A stretch of 64,000 nt of DNA from an uncultured Steroidobacter sp. (GCF_937958065.1 NZ_CALFXI010000058.1:28189-92188); one strand, 5' to 3'; shown: positions 51,557-60,287, numbered from the stretch's first letter. Notes: generated by a model from the letters alone, not told the origin. Made by a program: numbers and translations.

Positions 51557-52410
51557 TGAGCCATCTCCACGGTGAAGCGCAGAACGAAATCGCCGCCGGG
51601 CGCGCCGTCCCCATCGCCGTCGATGGGCCGGGCCTGCAGATCGGCCATCGCGACTGGATCCGTGCCACGAATGCGCAATTCGTAGGAATCCGCAGCGAGC
51701 GGCGCGACACGAGGAGTAATCGCGAGAACTGTGGGCAAATCGGACCGCACCACCGCGTCGACCGGGACGTCATGTTCATTGCCGGAATCGAAACTGCCGT
51801 CGCCGCCGCTGGCACGCAGCTCGATCAGGTTCGACTGCATCAGCGATGTATCCAGCTCGACGTTCGAGGTGATGACGACGTCACGCACAGGCGCGGACAC
51901 AGTCTCATTGCGCGCCGGCGATATCGCCGTCAACTGTACGAGCTCGAAGCGCGAGTTCGCGCTGCCTCCTGCTGCCATGGTGTTCGCCGCACCGTCCGTG
52001 ATCCATTGTCGAATGACGGCGATCGTTTCCTGAGGCAACGGCGGCAGATTGAGCGGCATGCGTCCGCCCACGGCCGCAGTACCCTCGAGCTTCTGAATCA
52101 GATAACTCGCGTCGGGATTGCCCGGCTGAACTCGTAGCATCGAGGGCACTTCGACGCTCGGCGCATTCACGAGCAGCGCATAGGATGCGCCTTCATCGAG
52201 TCGCAAGCCCAACGGCGCAGCGGCGCCCGCATGACAGGCGGTGCACACGGGGGTGAAAACGTTGTCCTGGATGGATTTGAAGTCCGGCTGCAGTGCGCCG
52301 CCACTGCTCTCGCCAAGCGGCCGGCCGTTCTCATCGAGACCTCGTCCATCGCCGGCGCAGGCCGCAAGCAGACACGTGGTGCACAGTGCGCAGAGCTTCG
52401 CCTTCCTCAT
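51553..52410 (-). CDS. Cytochrome c-type lipoprotein
   Basis: A 285-residue predicted lipoprotein (start 52410, signal 'LCALCTTCLLAACAGDG', lipobox Cys). A heme-binding CxxCH 'FTPVCTACHAG' near residue 58 is followed by 'VEVPSMLRVQPGNPDASYLI' and 'GGRMPLNLPPLPQE', where the Met is the likely axial ligand. The C-terminal 130 residues have a beta-rich pattern ('NETVSAPVRDVVITSNVEL') like a fibronectin/Ig domain. First gene of a two-gene unit with the heme barrel. The cytochrome part is paralogous to the end of the divergent gene at 52554-54011. Confidence 0.75.
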   Translation of the reverse strand: MRKAKLCALCTTCLLAACAGDGRGLDENGRPLGESSGGALQPDFKSIQDNVFTPVCTACHAGAAAPLGLRLDEGASYALLVNAPSVEVPSMLRVQPGNPDASYLIQKLEGTAAVGGRMPLNLPPLPQETIAVIRQWITDGAANTMAAGGSANSRFELVQLTAISPARNETVSAPVRDVVITSNVELDTSLMQSNLIELRASGGDGSFDSGNEHDVPVDAVVRSDLPTVLAITPRVAPLAADSYELRIRGTDPVAMADLQARPIDGDGDGAPGGDFVLRFTVEMAQ

Positions 52411-52553
52411 GCATTCACCCCGGCGTTCTTGTTTGGCTGGCGTGAGTGCCCGCGCACGCAGCGCAGGTTCATTCTGTCGCGTTGAACTTTCCGGGCGACG
52501 CTCGGGCACTCATGCATACATCCCTGGCAGAGACGCTCGTCGGGAATGCAAAT

Positions 52554-54011
52554 ATGCGCATGCACAGAGCTATCCCAGCTTCGCTTGCATTGACACTGAT
52601 TGCAGTCACCGCTTGCAGCGGCAGTGGTGGAGACGACGGCGGCTCCGGGCCAGCAATCGCCCAGGCTGCACCTACAGCATCCATCACCGCCCCGCCGGGC
52701 GCATCAGTGAACAGGACCGTGACATTGACTGCGACCGCAACCGCGGAGGCGGGAGTGAACCGAGTCCAGTTTCTGGTTGACGGGAATGTGATCGGGACCG
52801 CAACCGCGGCGCCCTACCAGACAAGCTGGGACACATCGACCGTCCCCGACGGCGCCCATCAATTGACGGCTGTCACCATCGACAACGCCAATGCTTCCAC
52901 GACCTCGGCTCCGGTCACGGTCACAGTGCTCAATTCACCCACCATCGATGTCACGGTGAGCTCGGCCGAGGTCTTTCCCAGAACGGGCTCCGCCGCGACC
53001 GGCGTGGGACAGTTCACATTCAATCTGGTGACTGGCGCGGTGACTGGCACTGTCACGTTCACTGGCATCGCAGCGACGCTCTCGGACATTCATCAGGGTA
53101 TTGCGGGCACCAATGGCCCCGCGATCCTCACGCTGTCGGTGAGCGGCACTGATCCAAACAGCTGGGTCGCGCCAGCTGGAGCCACTCTCACAGCGGATCA
53201 GGTGAACGCCTTACTTGCGGGCGAGCTATATGTAGACGCGCACTCCGCCACTTTCCCCGACGGCGAAATTCGCGGACAACTTCGCCCGCAAGGCATCGAT
53301 GTCGCGGTTACAGATATGAGCGGCGCGAACGTGGTGCCACCAGCGACCAACTCGGCGACGGGCTTTGCTGCAATGACTGTGAATGAGACGGCAGGCACCG
53401 CAACTGTTCACGTGCAGACCAGCGGCGTGGACGACGCAACGGCAGCCAGCGTGAGCACCGCACCCACCGGCCAGACCGCCTCGGCCCCCCTGTTCTCATT
53501 GATGAAAGATCCGGCACTCGCCTCGCATTGGTTCCTGGAAGGACAACCCTTTACCCAGGACAACCTCGCCGCCCTCTCCGCCGGCATGCTGTACGTCGAT
53601 GTTCTTACACCGGCGTCGCCAGCCGGTGTACTGCGCGGGCAGTTGGCACTGATCATGGCAACGCCGCCGACACCACCCGTTCCAGCCGTAACACTGTCGC
53701 AGCTACAATCTACTATCTTCACGCCCATTTGTTCCGTATGTCACACCGGCGGCGGCAGCTCGCTGCCCGCTTCGATGGACCTCACGAGCAGCGCCGCAAC
53801 GTTTGCAGCGATCGTAGGAGTGGCAAGTACGGAAGTACCGTCGCTGCTGCGAGTAAATCCTGGCAACCCGGATGCGAGTTACCTGGTGCACAAGGTCGAA
53901 GGCGCGCCCGACATCGTCGGCTCCCGGATGCCGCTGGGTGGTGCACCGCTCGATCCGACCTCGATCGCCAACATCAGAGCGTGGATCAGCGCGGGGGCCC
54001 AGAACAATTGA
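52554..54011 (+). CDS. Lipoprotein with Ig-like, two CHRD and one cytochrome c-type domains
   Basis: A 485-residue exported protein (lipobox 'AVTACS' after a short signal). Order: an Ig-like domain ('NRTVTLTATATAEAGVNRVQ', ending 'APVTVTVLNS'), two CHRD domains ('AEVFPRTGSAATGVGQFTFN' to 'GEIRGQLRPQ', then to 'AGVLRGQLALIM'), and a C-terminal CxxCH segment 'IFTPICSVCHTGGG' with 'VPSLLRVNPGNPDASYLVHK' and 'SRMPLGGAPLD'. CHRD domains were first described in chordin and bacterial surface proteins of unknown role. The start at 52554 was preferred to that at 52446 because it yields a proper lipoprotein signal; M39 (52560) is equally possible. Confidence 0.75.
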   Translation: MRMHRAIPASLALTLIAVTACSGSGGDDGGSGPAIAQAAPTASITAPPGASVNRTVTLTATATAEAGVNRVQFLVDGNVIGTATAAPYQTSWDTSTVPDGAHQLTAVTIDNANASTTSAPVTVTVLNSPTIDVTVSSAEVFPRTGSAATGVGQFTFNLVTGAVTGTVTFTGIAATLSDIHQGIAGTNGPAILTLSVSGTDPNSWVAPAGATLTADQVNALLAGELYVDAHSATFPDGEIRGQLRPQGIDVAVTDMSGANVVPPATNSATGFAAMTVNETAGTATVHVQTSGVDDATAASVSTAPTGQTASAPLFSLMKDPALASHWFLEGQPFTQDNLAALSAGMLYVDVLTPASPAGVLRGQLALIMATPPTPPVPAVTLSQLQSTIFTPICSVCHTGGGSSLPASMDLTSSAATFAAIVGVASTEVPSLLRVNPGNPDASYLVHKVEGAPDIVGSRMPLGGAPLDPTSIANIRAWISAGAQNN

Positions 54012-54130
54012 TGCAAGACGGCTGAACGCAATCGGGCAACGACAATCGACAGTACTCAAGCGGCCGTCGATGCGCGTATGCTGCTGCTCCCGAAAATGCC
54101 CTCGGACACGCAGCGCGCCAACGGCCCGAC

Positions 54131-54898
54131 ATGAGCACGTTCATCGCCAACGATGTCTCATCCCCTGCTCGGCTCATTGCATCGTTCCTCGTGTGCATGT
54201 TGGGCTCGATCACGCCCCTCAACGCTGCGCACGCGGAGATCAAATGGGCCGGCTCACTGGCCCTGACCAGCGATTACATTCAGCAGGGCTTGTCACAGAC
54301 ACGGGGCAAGCCGGCCATACAGGGCGGATTGCGCGCCCAGATCGATCAGCGCTGGACGCTCGGCGCGTGGGCTTCTTCGATCGATCGATATGATTGGCAA
54401 AGCGCGCGCACCGAAATCGACGTCTACGCAGCGCGTGCCTGGCGACTCAGCCCGGAATGGATCACCTCGCTGACCGCCACTCATTACTTCTACCCAAACG
54501 ACGGTTCCTATGTGAACTACGACTATGACGAAGTCACCGCGTCGCTGGGTTATCGATCCACGGTGTTCGCGACCGTCGCGTGGTCACCGAACTATGCCGA
54601 TACGAGTTATCGGGGTTACGCGCATGACCGCTCGACGCTGTCGTATGAATTGAGTGCGAATCAACCGCTCCTGGCGGGCTGGTCCGGCAACGTGGGCATT
54701 GGTTATCGGGATCTGAGCGACCTGTTCGACGAGCATTACTGGTACGGCCACGCCGGCGTGATGCATTCGACAGAGCGATTCACCGTGCATCTCACCTATA
54801 CGTACGTGGACCGAACGGCACGCGAACTGTTCGGACACGACCGTGCAGCGATTACGTGGCTGGGCACCGTGATCTGGAGATTCGGCCACTTGCATTGA
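54131..54898 (+). CDS. TorF-family putative porin
   Basis: A 255-residue outer-membrane protein with a signal peptide (about 1-35). The mature part begins 'AGSLALTSDYIQQGLSQTRG', the hallmark of the TorF (Gcw_chp) family, and continues in amphipathic strands ('ITSLTATHYFYPNDGSYVNY', 'WYGHAGVMHSTERFTVHLTY') to 'WLGTVIWRFGHLH'. Family members are small porin-like barrels often linked to growth on unusual substrates; none has a well-proven cargo. Follows the CHRD gene by 119 bases, with its own start region; not clearly in the same operon. Confidence 0.8.
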   Translation: MSTFIANDVSSPARLIASFLVCMLGSITPLNAAHAEIKWAGSLALTSDYIQQGLSQTRGKPAIQGGLRAQIDQRWTLGAWASSIDRYDWQSARTEIDVYAARAWRLSPEWITSLTATHYFYPNDGSYVNYDYDEVTASLGYRSTVFATVAWSPNYADTSYRGYAHDRSTLSYELSANQPLLAGWSGNVGIGYRDLSDLFDEHYWYGHAGVMHSTERFTVHLTYTYVDRTARELFGHDRAAITWLGTVIWRFGHLH

Positions 54899-54929
54899 AC
54901 CGCCGGCCTCGCCAGAGGTACTTACCTGC

Positions 54930-55568
54930 GTGATCACGCGCACTCATAACGAGTCGAGCCGGAGACTGGCGACGGTCGCCAAACCGTCCGCGCTCAGCAA
55001 TAACGAAGCGGAGCTGGCGCTCATTCGTCGTGTGAGCTTGCGAGATCGAACCGCCTTGCGCGAGCTGTATCTGTTGTATCACCGTCGCCTGTCCCGCTTC
55101 CTGCTGCGCTTGACGCAGCGGCAGGATCTCGCCGAGGAAGTGATCAATGACACCCTGCTGGTGGTGTGGAACAGCGCCGAGCGGTTTCGTGGCGACTCCC
55201 GTGTTTCCACCTGGATCGTCGGCATCGCGTACCGGCGCGCACTGAAGAGCGTCCGGCGGCGGCACTCCTACGAGATCATGGAGCTGGATGCCGTCGATTC
55301 GCTGGTCGGCGCCGATGGCCTGCAGGCCTGCGAGACTCAGGAATGGATCGAAGAAGCCCTGGAAGAACTGCCGATCGAACAACGCCTGTGCCTGGAGCTG
55401 GCTTATGTGCTCGGTCACTCCTGCGAAGAAATCTCGATCATCACCAGCTGCCCGATCAACACCGTCAAGACACGCCTGTACCACGCGCGCCGCAAGTTGA
55501 GCGCACTGTTGCCACGCCTGGCTGGCTATCCGCAAGGCCTGCCCCAGGACCCTGACCAGAGCCGGTGA
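54930..55568 (+). CDS. ECF sigma factor of the subtilase locus
   Basis: A 212-residue sigma factor beginning at GTG. Region 2: 'ALRELYLLYHRRLSRFLLRL' and 'DLAEEVINDTLLVVWNSAER' with 'STWIVGIAYRRALKSVRRR'. Region 4: 'LEELPIEQRLCLELAYVLG' and 'SCEEISIITSCPINTVKTRL' with 'YHARRKLSALLPRL'. About 30 extra residues precede region 2, so an internal start is conceivable. It is followed six bases later by its probable anti-sigma. Target promoter unknown. Confidence 0.9.
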   Translation: MITRTHNESSRRLATVAKPSALSNNEAELALIRRVSLRDRTALRELYLLYHRRLSRFLLRLTQRQDLAEEVINDTLLVVWNSAERFRGDSRVSTWIVGIAYRRALKSVRRRHSYEIMELDAVDSLVGADGLQACETQEWIEEALEELPIEQRLCLELAYVLGHSCEEISIITSCPINTVKTRLYHARRKLSALLPRLAGYPQGLPQDPDQSR

Positions 55569-55574
55569 CATCGC

Positions 55575-56213
55575 ATGCACCCGCGAATTCAAAACCATGA
55601 GCACTGCTGGGAATTGATTCCCTGGGTCGTGAACGGCCGGGCGAGCGACGCCGAACAACGTGCCGTGCTCAGCCACGCTGACACTTGCACCGAGTGCCGT
55701 GAGGAGTTGCAGCGACATCGCGCTCTTCACAGTCACATGCGGGGCCCGGACGATGTGATCGCGGCCCCGAACGCCGCCTGGCAGAAGCTGCTCACTCAGA
55801 TCGACGAGCAACCCGTTGCCGAGGCATCCGAGCGTCGCGGCATCAAACGCCCCTGGCTGATCGCGGCAATCTGGCTTCAATTCGTGGCCATCGCGGCGCT
55901 CGCCGGTGCGTTGTTCACCTCGGTGCGACAGCCGGAATACCGCACGCTTTCCTCGCCAGCGCCCGAAGCGTCGGCTCCACGAGCGGCCGTGCGAGTGGTG
56001 TTTGCTCCCGACGCTTCGTTGAACCGGGTCAACGAGCTGTTGCGGCAGGTCGAAGCAAACATCATTGCCGGACCGAGCGAGGCCGGCGTCTATACCCTCT
56101 CGACACCGGACGGCGAGGACGTGCAAGCAATCATCGTGACATTGCGCAGCCACCCCGAAGTCTTGTTTGCCGAGCCGAGTCAGCTGGCAGCCGGGAGCGG
56201 GTCCAGCTTATGA
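55575..56213 (+). CDS. Zinc-finger anti-sigma factor with a subtilisin-prodomain-like periplasmic domain
   Basis: A 212-residue single-pass inner-membrane protein. A cytoplasmic zf-HC2 anti-sigma domain has H34-x3-C38-x2-C41 ('SHADTCTECREEL'). A membrane helix spans about 94-116 ('WLIAAIWLQFVAIAALAGAL'). The periplasmic part (138-201) reads 'AVRVVFAPDASLNRVNELLR', 'GPSEAGVYTLSTPDGEDVQA', 'VTLRSHPEVLFAEPSQ': this matches the fold pattern of I9/fervidolysin-type propeptides that bind subtilases. The stop overlaps the start of the subtilase gene by four bases. I infer that this domain contacts the subtilase; the family name for such proteins is unknown to me. Confidence 0.75.
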   Translation: MHPRIQNHEHCWELIPWVVNGRASDAEQRAVLSHADTCTECREELQRHRALHSHMRGPDDVIAAPNAAWQKLLTQIDEQPVAEASERRGIKRPWLIAAIWLQFVAIAALAGALFTSVRQPEYRTLSSPAPEASAPRAAVRVVFAPDASLNRVNELLRQVEANIIAGPSEAGVYTLSTPDGEDVQAIIVTLRSHPEVLFAEPSQLAAGSGSSL

Positions 56214-57475
56214 AACGGCTGGCCGCAATGCTCTCGATGCTCGTCTTCGCCGGCTGCACCCAGCTCACCCGCGAGACCACGAACGAGGGATTGATCCGCG
56301 CTCATCCCGAACGATTCGTCGTCATCACATTGCACAACACCGACGCGATGCCATCCGCCCGCGCCGGCTCGTCACCCCGCGACTACGGCTCGGCCATGCC
56401 CTACGCGATCGCGCCAACCACTCGTGCAACGGTCGACCAGATCGCCACGCATTACAAGATGAAACCGGTCCGCGAATGGCCCATCGCGCAGCTGAGCATT
56501 CACTGCATCGTGTATGAGATGAACGACGGCGACTCGCAGTCCGATTTGCTTCGCCGGCTGCGCAACGATGCGAGAGTCGAGTCGGCACAGCCGTTGAATT
56601 CGTTTGCCACGCTCGGCCACCCCGGTCGAACGCCATATGACGATCCGTACGTCGGCCTGCAGGGCAGTCTGGCCACGATGGGAGTGCCGCAAGCGCATGC
56701 CTGGTCACGAGGCAAAGGCGTGAGCATCGCAGTGATCGATACAGGCGTGGACACCTCGCACGCAGATTTCGCGGGCAGCCATATCTCTGTCAGCAATTTC
56801 ACAGGACAACGACTTCGCCCCGCCGCTCATGGAACTGCGGTAACGGGCATCATCGCGGCGACCGCCGGCAATCGTGTGGGCATCGTCGGTGTGGCACCCG
56901 AAGCGGACGTGCATGTACTGGCGGCGTGCTGGTCTGCGCCCGCCAATCCGGCCCAAGCGGTCTGCGACAGCTTCACGCTGGCCGTCGCGCTGGCCAATGC
57001 GATCGAGCTCAAAGCCGACATCGTGAACCTGAGTCTGGGCGGGCCGAGCGACCCGCTGTTACGTCGCCTGATCGAGCACGGACTCGCCCGCAACATGATT
57101 TTCGTCGCGGCCCTGCCGGCCACCGGGGAGGCGACCGGCTTTCCGTCGGAAATCCCTGGCGTGATGGTCGTCGATGCGGTCGGACACGGGCGCACGGCTC
57201 GCGATGTGCTGCTCGCCCCTGGTACGGATGTACTGACGCTGGTATCGCCGAATGGTTATGACTTTGTCTCGGGCAGCTCGATGGCCGCCGCCAATGTCTC
57301 CGGCGGCATGGCTTTATTACTGTCACATCGGGTGAAGCCCAACGAAGTCCGCGACCTGCTGATACAGACCGCCCCCGCCGGCGACAGCATCAATCTTTGC
57401 GCCGCCCTCGCCAGCCGCCTGTCCGCACACCGTCGCTGCCAGCCCACCGTGTCACGCGCCGCCCGTTCAGATTAG
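56210..57475 (+). CDS. S8 subtilase lipoprotein without the usual oxyanion-hole Asn
   Basis: A 421-residue lipoprotein (signal 'MLSMLVFAGCTQL', Cys16). An N-terminal prodomain-like region (about 35-132) ends 'RNDARVESAQPLN'. The catalytic domain contains Asp177 in 'AVIDTGVDTSHAD', His207 in 'AAHGTAVTGII' and Ser357 in 'GSSMAAANVSGG', a complete triad. The oxyanion Asn, normally in 'AAGN', is replaced: the strand reads 'FVAALPATGEATG' with Pro303 at the aligned site. Activity may be weakened or re-tuned. Position after the anti-sigma suggests it is the sensed protease or a pseudo-protease ligand. Translation is coupled to the anti-sigma gene by overlap. Confidence 0.85.
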   Translation: MKRLAAMLSMLVFAGCTQLTRETTNEGLIRAHPERFVVITLHNTDAMPSARAGSSPRDYGSAMPYAIAPTTRATVDQIATHYKMKPVREWPIAQLSIHCIVYEMNDGDSQSDLLRRLRNDARVESAQPLNSFATLGHPGRTPYDDPYVGLQGSLATMGVPQAHAWSRGKGVSIAVIDTGVDTSHADFAGSHISVSNFTGQRLRPAAHGTAVTGIIAATAGNRVGIVGVAPEADVHVLAACWSAPANPAQAVCDSFTLAVALANAIELKADIVNLSLGGPSDPLLRRLIEHGLARNMIFVAALPATGEATGFPSEIPGVMVVDAVGHGRTARDVLLAPGTDVLTLVSPNGYDFVSGSSMAAANVSGGMALLLSHRVKPNEVRDLLIQTAPAGDSINLCAALASRLSAHRRCQPTVSRAARSD

Positions 57476-57571
57476 TCCCGGCAAGTACTGAGTCTTCCTC
57501 GACCGAACGCCGGACTGTTTCTTTTGCCGCCGCCGGCATACTCTATCCCTGCCTTCACGCAGGGGGGCACC

Positions 57572-59095
57572 ATGGCGCTTGCTGGCCTTCTCGAGTCGAA
57601 GAATGGGCAACGCACACTGGCGGCAGTTGCCTCGGGGGCGCTTCACCTCACGATTTTCATCGTCGCTTTCGTCCTGGGCGGCACCCAGGACGGCATCGGC
57701 TCGAACGAGGAGTCGTTCGCCCAGCTGGTGCTGATCGAAGCGCCCGAGGTCGACCGCGCCGAAGGCATCGAGCTGCGCCCCATCGAGCCGATGCAGGCTT
57801 CGGCCCTGCCCGCCGAGATTTCGATCGCCCCGCCCGAGTTGCCGCTGCCCGCCTCCGAAGCGGTCCACAGCGAGCCCGCGGATGCGCAGATCACACCTCC
57901 GGACATTCAAACGCAGCCGCTGCCCCCGCTGGTCACGCCGATCGAACCACCCGAAGCGACCTTCCTGGCCTCGATCCAGGAACAGACCTCGCTGCCGCAA
58001 CGCCTGGCCCAGCTCGCCGAAGAGCTGCAAAACAAGCCCGAAACACCGCTGCAATGGGAGCAGGACGGCAAGCAGTACACCGCCAGGCTGATCTGGGAGC
58101 GAGCCCGGGACGGCACCGCGCTCGATCGGGTCGTGGCCGAAGTGAGCGCGTCGGATCACGGCAAGCTGATGTCGACGCGCATCATGCTCAAACGGCTCGC
58201 GTTCTCGCAGTTCACCCAGATCGTGGATCGCTGGGATCCCATGGTTCAGCTGCACGATGACGTGATCGTCGGGCGTTTTCACAGCAATTCCCAGTTCAAC
58301 GTATTCCACGACTCGCGCGTCGGCCCGAAGTTTCTGGGCAAGGTGACGACTTCCGCTCGCAGTTTCGAGATGTCCGCCCGAGGCCGCGGGCGCCAGTCGG
58401 ACATTTTCGCCGGCGGCATCGAAACGCATACGAACCGGATCAATCTGCCGCAGTCCCTGCAGCCTTTTGCCTGGGCGCCCTACGACCCGGAAGCACGCAT
58501 TCATCAGCTCACGGACGACACCCGCATCCGTTTCTTCGCCGATGGAAGTTACATGTGGCGCACCAGTAACGCGCCCGGTTCGGGCTACTTGAACAAGCCG
58601 TCCGAGCATCCGGTGTACTTCGTCGGCAACATGGGCTCGACGCTGTACGTGCAGGGCGTGGTCGCCGGCAACATCCTGGTCTACTCGCCGACCAAGATCG
58701 TGATCGAGGACGATCTCACTTATGCCAACGACCCGCGCCACGACCCGGCCTCGCGCGACTATCTCGGGCTGGTGAGCGATCGTTACATCGAGATTGCCTC
58801 GCCCGGCAGCACCGGTCCGGGCGATCTGACCATTCATGCGGCTCTTTTTGCTGGGCGCCGCTTCGTCGTGCGCGACATCGATCACTCGCGCCCGGCAACA
58901 TTGAAAATTTTCGGGAGCCTGTCGGCCGGCAGCCTGTCAGCCAGCGAGCCGCGCTACGCGACCGAAATCGAGTACGACAACCGTTTCGAGCAGCGCCGGC
59001 CGCCGGGCTTCCCGATGACCACCCGATTCGAAGCGGAGGGTTGGAACGGCCAGTGGATCAAGTCGTCGGAACGAATGGCCGACGACACACTCTAA
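57572..59095 (+). CDS. TonB-like membrane-anchored protein with a DUF4900-like C-terminal region
   Basis: A 507-residue protein. One helix near the N-terminus ('GALHLTIFIVAFVLGGTQ') is followed by a Pro/Glu-rich span (about 55-150) as in TonB. The C-terminal 200 residues ('GNILVYSPTKIVIEDDLTYA', 'DYLGLVSDRYIEIASPGSTG') resemble DUF4900, seen in pilus-associated PilX-like proteins. No TonB C-terminal domain is visible. The ATG at 57572 has GGGGGG upstream. The 96-base gap after the subtilase leaves operon membership open; co-direction and position make it a candidate extra component or target. Confidence 0.5.
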   Translation: MALAGLLESKNGQRTLAAVASGALHLTIFIVAFVLGGTQDGIGSNEESFAQLVLIEAPEVDRAEGIELRPIEPMQASALPAEISIAPPELPLPASEAVHSEPADAQITPPDIQTQPLPPLVTPIEPPEATFLASIQEQTSLPQRLAQLAEELQNKPETPLQWEQDGKQYTARLIWERARDGTALDRVVAEVSASDHGKLMSTRIMLKRLAFSQFTQIVDRWDPMVQLHDDVIVGRFHSNSQFNVFHDSRVGPKFLGKVTTSARSFEMSARGRGRQSDIFAGGIETHTNRINLPQSLQPFAWAPYDPEARIHQLTDDTRIRFFADGSYMWRTSNAPGSGYLNKPSEHPVYFVGNMGSTLYVQGVVAGNILVYSPTKIVIEDDLTYANDPRHDPASRDYLGLVSDRYIEIASPGSTGPGDLTIHAALFAGRRFVVRDIDHSRPATLKIFGSLSAGSLSASEPRYATEIEYDNRFEQRRPPGFPMTTRFEAEGWNGQWIKSSERMADDTL

Positions 59096-59194
59096 TCGCC
59101 AGGCTAGGATTCCACCGGGCGAGGAAGGCTCGGAGAGTTCATGAGGGTCTGGGGGAATTGGGGAGGCTGGCGCCTGACAGGTGTCGAAACAAAT

Positions 59195-60142
59195 ATGGCC
59201 CCGCGTGTGCTTCTGTTCGCGCTTGCATCGTTGGCACCGTTTGCGTGCCTGGCGAACGATGTCGATATTCCAGCCGCTCCGCAGCCGCCACCGCCGGACC
59301 CCGTCGAAGAAGTCGTCGTCGCGGCGCCCGAGCCACGTTACGTCGCTCCTACTCTGAGAGATCGCATCGGCCGAGTCTGGGCGCCGGTATACATCAACGG
59401 CAAGGGCCCCTACCGGCTGGTGCTCGATACGGGCGCGAACCGGACCGCGATCGTTCCCTCGCTCGCGAAGAAGATCGGCGTCCCCGCGGAAACGAACGTA
59501 CTGAAGGTAGTGGGCGCGACCGGCGCGTCGGTCGTGCCGGCCATCAAGGTCCACAGCATCGAGGTCGGTGACCTGTTTCTCGGCGACCGCCAGGTCGCGA
59601 TCGTCCCGGACGTGTTCGGAGGCGCCGAAGGCGTGCTCGGCGCGGACGGCCTGGGCGACAAACGGGTCAATATCGATTTCAAGAACGACCAGATCTCCAT
59701 CCTGCGCTCCACCGGCCCGGTGCGCGCCAACGGCTTCACCCGCATTCCGGTGAAGCTGCGCTACGGCCATCTATTGATGTTCGATGTGACGCTCGCCGGC
59801 GTTCGCACCCGCGCGATGCTCGATACCGGCGCGCAAAGCACGATCGGCAATAGCAGCCTGCGCGCCGCGCTCGCCAGGAGAAAGCGCCAGGGCGTGGAGA
59901 ACATCATCATCGGCGTGACGCTCGATGCACAAAAAGGCGAAACGCTGCTCGCCCCGGCCGTCGAGCTCGGCGATCTCACCCTGCGCGGCATGCAGGTGAC
60001 CTTCGGCGACATGTACATCTTCGAGGCCTGGAAGATGACCGACACCCCGGCCCTGCTCATCGGCATGGACATCATCGGCCTGCTCGACAGCCTGATCATC
60101 GATTACAAGCGACGCGAGCTGCATCTCCGGGCACCGCGCTGA
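59195..60142 (+). CDS. Exported double retropepsin-like aspartyl protease
   Basis: A 315-residue protein. Signal peptide about 1-21, Pro-rich linker (28-48), then two retropepsin-like domains: Asp78 in 'YRLVLDTGANRTAIVPSL' and Asp210 in 'RAMLDTGAQSTIGNSS'. Bacterial retropepsins of the clan AA (with 'GADGLGDKRVNIDFKNDQ' near 150) usually have one D-T-G per chain and dimerise; two in one chain gives a pepsin-like pair. The start at 59195 gives the signal; the frame extends to 59141. It is co-directional with the subtilase locus, with a 99-base gap. Confidence 0.8.
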   Translation: MAPRVLLFALASLAPFACLANDVDIPAAPQPPPPDPVEEVVVAAPEPRYVAPTLRDRIGRVWAPVYINGKGPYRLVLDTGANRTAIVPSLAKKIGVPAETNVLKVVGATGASVVPAIKVHSIEVGDLFLGDRQVAIVPDVFGGAEGVLGADGLGDKRVNIDFKNDQISILRSTGPVRANGFTRIPVKLRYGHLLMFDVTLAGVRTRAMLDTGAQSTIGNSSLRAALARRKRQGVENIIIGVTLDAQKGETLLAPAVELGDLTLRGMQVTFGDMYIFEAWKMTDTPALLIGMDIIGLLDSLIIDYKRRELHLRAPR

Positions 60143-60287
60143 AGCACAAAAGCGGGAATTTTACAGTTGGCGTTTCGGCGAAAACGTCGTTCGCCCGACT
60201 CGCGCCCGCGCTCGATACACGACTGGCCCTGTCGGCTCCGACCCGACTCGTTCGTCTATCAGACACGCACCCAGCAGGAGCCAGACC

